Shown in pieces: positions 29,407 through 35,962 of a stretch of 35,962 bases of DNA. The translations under genes were made by a program, and so were the position numbers. The DNA is from Nocardiopsis sp. CC223A. GTDB taxonomy: Bacteria > Actinomycetota > Actinomycetes > Streptosporangiales > Streptosporangiaceae. The DNA is taken from positions 1-35,962 of the forward strand of contig NZ_JASFDV010000071.1 in assembly GCF_030766825.1 (NCBI RefSeq). Reading direction: 5' to 3'. The stretch's first letter is position 1. Every line of letters begins with the position of its first letter. The notes below the pieces were generated by a model, which did not search any database, had not been told where the DNA came from, and saw nothing but the letters and a program-made list of their open reading frames with translations.

Positions 29407-30129
29407 CTGATCACCGTCGACTTCACCCTGTTCCCCGTCGGTCCGGGCGACCGCGTGCTCGACCTGGGCTGCGGCGGCGGCCGCCACGCCTTCGAGGTCT
29501 ACCGCCGCGGCGCCGACGTCGTCGCCTTCGACCAGAACGTCGAGGACCTGGCCTCCGTGGAGACCATGTTCGCCGCCATGAAGGAGAAGGGCGAGGCCCC
29601 CGCCTCGGCCACCGCCGAGACCGTCAAGGGCGACGCCCTCGACATGCCCTTCGACGAGGGCGGCTTCGACCGCGTCATCGCCGCGGAGATCTTCGAGCAC
29701 ATCCCGCACGACACCGCCGCCATGCGGGAGCTGTACCGGGTCCTCAAGCCCGGCGGCATCGCCGCGGTGACCGTGCCCAGCTTCCTGCCCGAGCGCATCT
29801 GCTGGGCCCTCTCGGAGGAGTACCACACCAACGAGGGCGGCCACATCCGCATCTACACCCGCGCCGAGCTGGAGGCCAAACTCAAGGCCACCGGTTTCCA
29901 GATCGGCCCGCACCACCACGCGCACGCCCTGCACGCGCCCTACTGGTGGATCAAGTGCGCGGTGGGCACCGACAACAACGACCACCCGCTCGCCAAGGCC
30001 TACCACGAGCTGCTCGTCTGGGACATGTTCCAGGCCCCCAAGGTGACCCGGGTGGCCGAGCGCCTGCTCAACCCGGTCATCGGCAAGAGCGTGATCGTGT
30101 ACGTGCGCAAGCCGCTCGACGCCGCCTGA
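29407..30129 (+). CDS. SAM-dependent methyltransferase with apparent CTG start
   Basis: 240 residues. Class I methyltransferase: GDRVLDLGCGGGRHAFE (motif I), VVAFDQN (acidic ribose-binding residue), DMPFDEGGFDRVIAAEIFEHI and LYRVLKPGGIAAVTVP. The C-terminal part (HHHAHALHAPYWWIKCAVG) is characteristic of an actinobacterial subfamily whose members I recall beginning near (M)xTVDFxxFPxxPGD. That N-terminus is encoded here from CTG 29407, with GGGAG (29396-29400) 6 nt before it. The in-frame stop at 29371 and absence of ATG/GTG/TTG up to GTG 29455 mean a canonical start would delete the first strand before motif I. It follows the glycosyltransferase gene by 33 bp and overlaps the next gene. Confidence 0.88.
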   Translation: MITVDFTLFPVGPGDRVLDLGCGGGRHAFEVYRRGADVVAFDQNVEDLASVETMFAAMKEKGEAPASATAETVKGDALDMPFDEGGFDRVIAAEIFEHIPHDTAAMRELYRVLKPGGIAAVTVPSFLPERICWALSEEYHTNEGGHIRIYTRAELEAKLKATGFQIGPHHHAHALHAPYWWIKCAVGTDNNDHPLAKAYHELLVWDMFQAPKVTRVAERLLNPVIGKSVIVYVRKPLDAA

Positions 30130-31187
30130 TGTCCGTCGTCACCGCACCGGACGACCTCACCCTGCGCCTGCCCGGCGTGCTGGACGCCGAACAGCTGCTG
30201 CGTTCCGCCGACTACCTGGCCCGCAGCCAGGAGGCCGCCGGAGCCCTGCCCTGGTTCCCCGGCGGCCACACCGACGTGTGGGACCACGTCGAGTGCGCCA
30301 TGGCGCTGACCGTCACCGGCCTGTGGGAGCCCGCGCACGCCGCGGCCGCCCGCCGCGCCTACCGGTGGCTGGCCGACGCCCGCCATCCCGACGGCGGCTG
30401 GCCCGCCAAGTTCCGCCAGGGCGCGCCCGTGACCGAGCTGCGCGAGGCCAACCACGCCGCCTACCCGGCCGTCGGGCTGTTCCACCACCTGCTCGTCACC
30501 GGGGACACGGCCTTCGCCGAGGAGCTGTGGCCCGTCGTCGAGGACGGGCTGGAGTTCGTGCTGGCCCTGCGCGGCGAACACGGGGAGATCCTGTGGGCGC
30601 GCGGGGAGGACGGGTCCCCCGGCGACCACGCCCTGCTCACCGTGTGCGCCAGCGTGCACCACGCGCTGCGCTGCGGCGCCGCCCTGGGCGAGCGTCTGGG
30701 CCGCCCCCGCCCGGAGTGGACCAAGGCGGCCGACCGGCTGGCCGACCTCATCAACGACGACGAGGGACTGTTCGCCGACCGCGGCCGGTTCTCGATGGAC
30801 TGGTTCTACCCGATCCTCGGCGGTGCCGTCCGCGGCGACGCCGCCCACGCCCGCCTGGCCGAGCGCTGGAACCGGTTCGTGGTCCCGGGCCTGGGCGTGC
30901 GCTGCGTCGACGACCAGCCCTGGGTGACCGCCGCCGAGACCTCCGAGCTGGTCATGACCCTGGCCGCCGTGGGCCGGACCGACGACGGCGTGCGCATCCT
31001 GCGCGAGGTGCAGCACCTGCGCGACGGCGACGACGGCATCTACTGGACCGGCTACCAGTTCGCCGAACAGGTGCGCTGGCCCGTGGAGCGCAGCACCTGG
31101 ACCACCGCCGCCGTGATCCTCGCCGTGGACGCCCTCACCCGGACCACCCCGGGGTCGCAGGTGTTCCTGCACACCTGGGACGGGTGA
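30129..31187 (+). CDS. Prenyltransferase/squalene-oxidase-like alpha-toroid protein
   Basis: 352 residues, mostly helical with repeats of the alpha/alpha-toroid type (LRSADYLARSQEAAGALPWFPGG; ARRAYRWLADARHPDGGWPAKF; DGIYWTGYQFAEQ). It resembles the terpenoid-cyclase/prenyltransferase clan, but I see neither the DxDD motif of squalene-hopene cyclase nor clear QW repeats, so cyclase activity is doubtful; a glycan-processing toroid is also possible. No signal peptide. ATG 30129 overlaps the TGA of the methyltransferase gene (TGATG), so translation is coupled. It is the last gene of the operon, closed by a strong terminator. Confidence 0.82.
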   Translation: MSVVTAPDDLTLRLPGVLDAEQLLRSADYLARSQEAAGALPWFPGGHTDVWDHVECAMALTVTGLWEPAHAAAARRAYRWLADARHPDGGWPAKFRQGAPVTELREANHAAYPAVGLFHHLLVTGDTAFAEELWPVVEDGLEFVLALRGEHGEILWARGEDGSPGDHALLTVCASVHHALRCGAALGERLGRPRPEWTKAADRLADLINDDEGLFADRGRFSMDWFYPILGGAVRGDAAHARLAERWNRFVVPGLGVRCVDDQPWVTAAETSELVMTLAAVGRTDDGVRILREVQHLRDGDDGIYWTGYQFAEQVRWPVERSTWTTAAVILAVDALTRTTPGSQVFLHTWDG

Positions 31188-31202
31188 GACCGGTCGAACA
31201 CG

Positions 31203-31242
31203 GCGGAGGGGCCGCGGACGATGACGTCCGCGGCCCCTCCGC
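31203..31242. terminator. Strong bidirectional terminator (17-bp stem)
   Basis: Arms 31203-31219 and 31226-31242 are perfectly complementary with loop GATGAC; GTTCTCC follows. It separates the convergent toroid (+) and penicillin-binding protein (-) genes. Confidence 0.88.
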
Positions 31243-31257
31243 GTTCTCCGTGCCCGG

Positions 31258-34200
31258 TCAGTCCGAGGGGAAGACCCTGCCCTCCTCGCGGCCCGGCGGG
31301 ACCTCGCCGCCGCTGCCGTCGTCCTCGTCGCCCGTACCGGGGAACTCCGGCACCTCCGGGTCCTGCGGCGTACCCGGGTCCTCCGGCACCTCCGGAACCT
31401 CGGGGACCTCCGGGATCTCCGGTGTGCCGGGGTCCTCCGGGGTCTCCCCCGGCAGCTCCTCCACCGGCTCCTCCGGCGCCTGGGTGGACGGGTCCGGAGC
31501 CCAGTACTGGGTGGACCCGGCGAACGCGGGCTCGGGGAACTCCTCGCGCTCGTACCCCTCCATCGCCCGCTGCATGTAGTCGCGCCAGATCGGCGCCGCC
31601 ACACCGCCACCGGAGATGTCATAGCCGGGGATGCTGAACCGCTGGTTGTTCTCGTTGTAGACGCCCACGGCCGTGGACAGCTGCGGGGTGTACCCGACGA
31701 ACCAGGCGGCGACGCTGTCCGTGGTGGTACCGGTCTTGCCCGCCACCGGATGCGTCCAGAAGTTCGCCGAGGTACCGGTGCCGCCCTGGACCACCTGCTC
31801 CAGCGCGTAGGTGACGTCCGCGGCGGTCGACTCCTTGACCGCCTGCCGGGACTCCACCTCGGGCCGCACCTCCTCGCCGTCGGCGTTGAGGATCGACTTG
31901 ATCACGTGCGAGTCCACGTGACGGCCGCCGTTGGCGAAGGTCGCGTAGGCGCCCGCCTGGTCGATCGGCCGGACCGTGGAGACCCCCAGCGCCAGCGTGG
32001 GCACCAGCTGGTGGTCCTCGATGCTGCCCTCACGCAGGCCGATGTCGTACGCGGTGTCGCGCACGTTCTCGTAGCCGACCTCCATGTTCAGCTCGACGTA
32101 GCCGAGGTTGTTGGAGACCCGGGTGGCCTGGATGAGGTCCATCGGCCCGCCCGCGGAGTTGCCCGCGTTCTGGATCCGGGCACCCTGGATCTGCCGCGGG
32201 CCGCTGCCGTCCACGAAGCTGTTGAGGCTGTAACCCTCCTCCAGCGCGGTGGCCAGCACGTAGGGCTTGAACGCCGAACCGGCCTGGGCGCCGCCCAACA
32301 GGGCACTGTCGTACTGGTTCTCCAGGTAGTCGTGGCCGCCGTAGAACGCCAGCACCTCACCGGTGGCGTTGTCCACGGTCGCCATGCCGATGTTGACGCC
32401 CTCGGGGATGGCCTCCTGCGGGATGGCGGCCTCCACCACCTCGTAGGCGGCGTCCATCATGTCCCGGTCGAAGGTGGTGACGACCGTGAAGCCCTGCCGG
32501 TTGATCTGGTCCTCGGTGTAGCCCAGCTCCTCCAGCTCCCGCATCGCGGCCTCGTACATGTAGCCGCGGTAACCGCTCAGGTCGTTGCCGGCCCCGGGCT
32601 CGTACTCGACCGGCGCGGGGAACTCCATCCCGTCGGCCTCGGACTGGGTGATGGCACCCGTGGTCACCATGCCGTCGACGACGTAGCGCCAGCGCTGCTC
32701 CATCTCCGGTGTGGTGTTGACGTCCGCCTCGCCGAACGGCGTCGGCTGCTGGATGGCGGCGGCCAGGAAGGCGGCCTCCTCCGGGGTCAGCTCGTTGGCG
32801 TCCTTGTCGTAGTAGGCCTGGGCGGCGGCCTGGATCCCGTATGCCTGGCGACCGAAGTAGATGGTGTTGAGGTACTGCTCCATCACCCACTCTTTGGTCT
32901 CGCTCTGGTCGACCTTGATGGAGATGATGATCTCCTGGATCTTCCGAGCGACGGTCTGCTCGAAGGACACGCCCTCGTAGTAGTTGCGGACCATCTGCTG
33001 GGTGATGGTGGAACCGCCCTGGACCTGCTGACCGGTGACCGTGGACCAGACGGCACGGGTGGTGCCCCGCACGGAGACACCGGGCTCGGTCCAAAAGCCC
33101 CGGTCCTCGGCGGAGATGACGGCCTCGACGACCTGGTCCCCGTTCTGGGTCATCTCCTCGTAGGTGATGGGGTCGCGGTCGGTGCCGCGGTAGGCGAACT
33201 CGGTCTCCCCGTCGCCGAAGTAGAAGGTCGAACCCTGCTCCAGGGCGTCGGCCTTCGCGGCGTCGGGGACCTCGACGGTCGTGTAGAAGTACGCGAAGGC
33301 ACCGCAGGCGATGATGACCATCAGCGCCGAGGCGACCAGGAAGGTGCGCAGGATCCGCCACCAGAGCGGCTTCTTGCGCTTGCCCTTCTTCTTGGCCTTG
33401 CCGGGGCCGGTCCCGGCGGGCCCGGCCGGGCCGGTGGGCCCGCCCGGGCCCTGCGGCGGACGCCCGCCGCCGGAACCCCCGACGTAGTTGGACAGCCGCT
33501 GCGGTCGCGGCCACATCGCCCCGGCCTCGGCCGCGGACTCCTCGGTGGCCGCCGGGCCCTGTACGGACTCGGCGGCGGCCTGTGGTACCTCGGATGCGGC
33601 GGGTGCGACAGGAGGCGCCGCGGGGGCCCAGGACGGACCGGCCGCGGGCGTGGGGTCGGGCGCGGACCCGACGGGCGGAACCGGGGGTGCCGCAGGAGTC
33701 CGGGACGGAGCCTCGGGGGCACCGCCCTCTGTGGTCTTCGCGGCCGTGTCGTCGGCGGCCACGGTGCCGTCGCCCGGGTCGGACGCCTTGGACTCCTTGG
33801 GCGCCTTGGACGCCTTGGGTGTGAACCAGGAGTCGGCGGCCGGCTCGGGGGCCGCCTGAGCCGCGGCGCCGTCCTCCCCACCGGAGGACCGCATCCCGGG
33901 CTCCCGAACGGTGTCCTCGTCCGAGGCGTCCCTCTCCACCTCCGCGGCCGCCGTTTCGGACTCGTCGGCCACCGAGGTTCCGGTCACCTCCGGCGCGGCC
34001 GCGGCGGCGGCCTTCCCCGATGCTTCTGCGTCCTCCCTCGCGGCGGAGTCGAAGCCCTGCTCCGCGAGGGCCTGCGCGACCCGCTCGCGGAAGAGGGTAC
34101 CGCTGGTCTTGAAGGTGATGGGTCCGGAATCGGACGCCGAACCGGCGCCCTCGCCACCACCGGTGGACGGGGCACCGCCGGTCGTGTCCTCTCCGGCGTC

Positions 34201-34338
34201 GGGCAGCTCCTCCGTAGAGGTGTCGTTGGTCTCCGGCGCGACGTCCTCGTCCTGCTCGGGGCGCTGCCCATCCGCCCCGCTCGCGCCGTTCGTGCTCTCG
34301 CTCAGCTCCCCGCCCCCATGGCAAATCACGTCCGGCAC
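31258..34338 (-). CDS. Class A penicillin-binding protein (transglycosylase/transpeptidase)
   Basis: A bifunctional peptidoglycan synthase of about 1026 residues. The first 320 or so form an acidic, Ala/Pro/Gly-rich cytoplasmic tail ending in KAKKKGKRKK, then one membrane span (FLVASALMVIIACGAFAYFY). The GT51 domain shows VISAEDRGFW and QGGSTITQQ, with Glu where many relatives have His in EDxxFxxHxG. The transpeptidase domain has SxxK (GSAFKPYVL), SxN (VSNNLG) and KTG (VAGKTGTT). The C-terminus is a Pro/Glu repeat tail (PEVPEVPEDPGTP). The start is uncertain: GTG 34338 with AGGA 7 nt upstream is shown; TTG 34365, GTG 34329 and CTG 34305 (preceded by GGGGGCGGGGAG) are possible. Confidence 0.92.
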   Translation of the reverse strand: MPDVICHGGGELSESTNGASGADGQRPEQDEDVAPETNDTSTEELPDAGEDTTGGAPSTGGGEGAGSASDSGPITFKTSGTLFRERVAQALAEQGFDSAAREDAEASGKAAAAAAPEVTGTSVADESETAAAEVERDASDEDTVREPGMRSSGGEDGAAAQAAPEPAADSWFTPKASKAPKESKASDPGDGTVAADDTAAKTTEGGAPEAPSRTPAAPPVPPVGSAPDPTPAAGPSWAPAAPPVAPAASEVPQAAAESVQGPAATEESAAEAGAMWPRPQRLSNYVGGSGGGRPPQGPGGPTGPAGPAGTGPGKAKKKGKRKKPLWWRILRTFLVASALMVIIACGAFAYFYTTVEVPDAAKADALEQGSTFYFGDGETEFAYRGTDRDPITYEEMTQNGDQVVEAVISAEDRGFWTEPGVSVRGTTRAVWSTVTGQQVQGGSTITQQMVRNYYEGVSFEQTVARKIQEIIISIKVDQSETKEWVMEQYLNTIYFGRQAYGIQAAAQAYYDKDANELTPEEAAFLAAAIQQPTPFGEADVNTTPEMEQRWRYVVDGMVTTGAITQSEADGMEFPAPVEYEPGAGNDLSGYRGYMYEAAMRELEELGYTEDQINRQGFTVVTTFDRDMMDAAYEVVEAAIPQEAIPEGVNIGMATVDNATGEVLAFYGGHDYLENQYDSALLGGAQAGSAFKPYVLATALEEGYSLNSFVDGSGPRQIQGARIQNAGNSAGGPMDLIQATRVSNNLGYVELNMEVGYENVRDTAYDIGLREGSIEDHQLVPTLALGVSTVRPIDQAGAYATFANGGRHVDSHVIKSILNADGEEVRPEVESRQAVKESTAADVTYALEQVVQGGTGTSANFWTHPVAGKTGTTTDSVAAWFVGYTPQLSTAVGVYNENNQRFSIPGYDISGGGVAAPIWRDYMQRAMEGYEREEFPEPAFAGSTQYWAPDPSTQAPEEPVEELPGETPEDPGTPEIPEVPEVPEVPEDPGTPQDPEVPEFPGTGDEDDGSGGEVPPGREEGRVFPSD

Positions 34339-34448
34339 GGTGCCGTCCTGGTATTTGACGCGCAACAGCCCCGGATCGGTTCAATCGAGATCGGGGCCGA
34401 AGTGGTCTTTCGGGGGATAACGCCACCATCGCTCCGCCCCTACCCGAC

Positions 34449-34474
34449 ACGATACCGGCCCGTAACCATGTCAA
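34449..34474 (-). promoter_or_regulatory. Candidate promoter of the penicillin-binding protein gene
   Basis: On the minus strand a perfect TTGACA (34474-34469) is followed 14 bp later by TATCGT (34454-34449). The -35 is ideal but the spacing is shorter than the usual 16-18 bp, so the real -10 may differ. Confidence 0.35.
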
Positions 34475-34619
34475 GACCGAATCCCTAACCGGGTGGTGAC
34501 TTCTTACCGAAGGCTTACTCGATGCAGGTGTGTCCCGGGGCGGCCGTTGCCCCGTTCGGCCGGGGGCGGCCCGTCCGGGCCGGAGGCGGGAGGTTCCCGG
34601 GGGATACCCCCGGGCGGCC

Positions 34620-35252
34620 TCAGGCGATCCGTTCCAGGACCCGCATCGAACCGACCGCCGCGACCTCCTGGAACCTCCCGGAGTCCAGGGCCCGAAGGTA
34701 GATGTTGTACGGCGGGCGGCCGCCATCCGCGGGATCGGGGAAGACGTCATGGATGACCAACGCCCCGCCGAGTGCAACGTGCGGGCTCCAGCCGGCGTAG
34801 TCGGCCTGCGCGGCCTCCTCACTGTGGCCGCCGTCGATGAACAGCATCCCCAACGGGGTGCCCCACACCGAGGCCACCTCGGCGGAGCGGCCGACCACGA
34901 CGATGACCTCGTCGTCCAGGCCGGCCCGGGTGAGGGTCCGGCGCAGGTGCGGGAGTGTGTCGAACTTTCCGCTCTCCTGGTCGACGAGCGCCGCGTCGTG
35001 GTACTCCCAACCCTCCTGGTGCTCCTCGGACCCGCGGTGGTGGTCCACCGTGACCACCTTCACGCCGGCGGTCCGGGCTGCCGCACCCAGGAAGATCGTG
35101 GACTTGCCGCAGTAGGTACCGATCTCGACGACGGGCCCGACGGGGGCGTAGCGGAGAGCGGTCTCGTACAGCGCGGTGCCCTCGTCCGTGGGCATGAAGC
35201 CTTTGGCCTCTTCGGCGGCGGCCAACAGGTCGGCGGGGATGGGAATCGTCAT
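34620..35252 (-). CDS. Class I SAM-dependent methyltransferase (Methyltransf_24/CmcI-like)
   Basis: 210 residues. Motif I is VVEIGTYCGKSTIFLGAAA, motif II KVVTVDHHRGSEEH, and GMLFIDGGHSEEAAQADYAGW carries the acidic/His residues that bind metal in the CmcI/rhamnosyl O-methyltransferase group; VIHDVFPDP follows. Probably an O-methyltransferase on a sugar or small molecule. ATG 35252 gives MTIPIPADLL; GACAAT lies 6 bp before it, compatible with a leaderless transcript, and no good ribosome site is present. It precedes the PBP gene by 281 bp on the same strand and may serve the same envelope pathway as the nearby glycosyltransferase operon (inference). Confidence 0.85.
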   Translation of the reverse strand: MTIPIPADLLAAAEEAKGFMPTDEGTALYETALRYAPVGPVVEIGTYCGKSTIFLGAAARTAGVKVVTVDHHRGSEEHQEGWEYHDAALVDQESGKFDTLPHLRRTLTRAGLDDEVIVVVGRSAEVASVWGTPLGMLFIDGGHSEEAAQADYAGWSPHVALGGALVIHDVFPDPADGGRPPYNIYLRALDSGRFQEVAAVGSMRVLERIA

Positions 35253-35591
35253 GGGTGAATTGTCCCACCACCCCGACAGCCCCGGCGCCCAGCCCCACCT
35301 GCGCACCCTGCCCTGCCACAGCCGGAGGGCGTTGCGCGGGCCTTGGGCGCGGGGGGTGGGGGCGTGGTGGTCGTGTTGCGCGGTCCGGGTCGGGCTGGGC
35401 CGGGTCGGTCCGCTTGTGTATCCGCCCGTGTCCTGTCAACGCTGTGGGGGGTGACCGGTGCGCTGTTCGGGGGCCCGGCCACGGTCGGCGGGAGGATCGT
35501 CTCCTTCGACTCCGAGGGGCCGGGGTGGGCATCGCCTCCGTCCCGGACACAGAGGGGTGCAGGCCGCGGTGCTCCTCCCGGCCCGGCGCCA
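35253..35591. other. Gene-free GC-rich stretch before the tandem repeats
   Basis: I find no credible gene here. All long open frames are Arg/Pro/Gly-rich products of extreme GC bias without motifs or ribosome sites. No clear hairpin or tRNA-like structure was seen. Upstream elements of the adjacent methyltransferase gene lie at its left edge. Confidence 0.5.
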
Positions 35592-35923
35592 GGGGGTTAC
35601 CCCCACCGGAGTTCCCGGCCCCAGCCGGAATGCGTCGCGTCTCCTTCGCCCCCGGGGGTTGTTCACCCGACCGGAAAGCTCAGCCCCGGGCCGGAGGGCG
35701 TCGCGCCGCCCCCGCCCCGGGGGGTGTCCACCCGCCCGGGATCCCCGGCCCCAGCCGGGAGGAGAACCGGGACCCTGCACCCCGGGGGGTTGCCCACCCG
35801 CCCGGGAACCCCGGCCCCAGCCGGGAGGAGAACCGGGACCCTGCACCCCAGGGGGTTGCCCACCCGACCGGAATGCTCAGCCCGAGCCGTGTCACGCCAG
35901 TGGGGTGCCCGGCCCCAGGGGGT
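35592..35923. repeat. Tandem repeat, five 62-67 bp units plus a partial one
   Basis: Units begin with GGGGG(G)T at 35592, 35654, 35720, 35785 and 35851, and a sixth begins at 35918 (periods 62, 66, 65, 66, 67). The shared pattern is GGGGGTTGCCCACCCG, then (C/A)CCGG, then CCGGCCCCAGCCGG. The third and fourth units are almost identical over about 60 bp, including GGAGGAGAACCGGGACCC; the outer ones have drifted. There are no unique spacers. Each unit is self-complementary in part (CCGG/CCGG arms). Function unknown. Confidence 0.85.
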
Positions 35924-35962
35924 CTTCGCGACAGAGGTGAAGGTTTCCAAAAGGGCCACCGC

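Noticed and set aside
27850..30006. A 718-codon minus-strand open frame opposite the glycosyltransferase and methyltransferase genes
   Set aside because: Low-complexity Gly/Val/Asp-rich translation, no motifs; the plus-strand genes have clear catalytic motifs.
30129..31187. Terpene (squalene-hopene type) cyclase marking a hopanoid or terpene cluster
   Set aside because: The DxDD catalytic motif and QW repeats are not seen and no isoprenoid genes are adjacent; only the toroid fold similarity is kept.
31750..34488. A 912-codon plus-strand open frame opposite the penicillin-binding protein gene
   Set aside because: It is antisense to a gene with full PBP motifs, is Gly/Leu/Val/Arg-biased and shows no domain; it is a third-position GC effect.
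35592..35923. CRISPR array
   Set aside because: Direct repeats are contiguous, diverged and 62-67 bp long, with no short identical repeats separated by unique spacers and no cas genes nearby.
35458..35940. Repeat-containing protein encoded by either strand of the terminal repeats
   Set aside because: Several frames on both strands are open only because of GC content and near-66-bp periods; no ribosome site or recognisable signal is present.

Overview
The window is very GC-rich, with NNC/NNG codon use throughout, short intergenic gaps and many GTG/TTG starts. It carries actinobacterial hallmarks: Asp23/AmaP/DUF6286 envelope genes, DUF3618, a KstR-like TetR, an NrtR-type Nudix regulator beside nadA, and a class A PBP with long disordered tails. 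It is most likely chromosomal core DNA from a filamentous actinomycete, with Nocardiopsis or a relative (Streptosporangiales) as best guess. That identification rests on memory of protein families, not a search. I see no transposase, integrase, phage gene or CRISPR array.

Left part (1-9.1 kb): an iron-sulfur L-serine dehydratase (sdaA), then a minus-strand run with CsbD, three Asp23-type proteins, a 57-residue membrane peptide, a DUF6286 membrane protein and AmaP. This looks like a cell-envelope stress module. It is followed by purU (formyltetrahydrofolate deformylase), a PLP-dependent amino-acid deaminase/aldolase-like enzyme, and a coupled pair of CDP-alcohol phosphatidyltransferase and DUF3618 membrane protein.

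Middle (9.2-21.4 kb): a Bcp-type peroxiredoxin, a tRNA with UAG anticodon and unusually short variable loop, a tail-anchored Ser/Thr kinase, a catalytic/non-catalytic pair of M16 peptidases, a lipoprotein, a 67K-type SppA protease without a visible membrane anchor, a flavin-reductase-like protein, and a four-gene OpuC/ProU-type osmoprotectant ABC transporter. The transporter is preceded by a sequence closely matching the actinomycete sigma-B (osmotic stress) promoter consensus.

Right part (21.6-36 kb): a HAD hydrolase; nrtR and nadA facing away from each other across a near-palindromic candidate operator; a membrane-anchored sigma-factor-like protein; a KstR-like TetR repressor facing a metallo-beta-lactamase-fold hydrolase across several palindromes; a tightly packed glycosyltransferase / methyltransferase / alpha-toroid protein operon in which the methyltransferase appears to start at CTG; a large class A penicillin-binding protein; a second SAM methyltransferase; and a 62-67 bp GC-rich tandem repeat in a gene-free end segment.

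The best candidates for something undescribed are the glycosyltransferase/methyltransferase/toroid operon with its non-canonical start, the membrane-tethered sigma-like protein, the short-variable-arm UAG tRNA, the compact Asp23 array with its micro-membrane protein, and the terminal tandem repeats.
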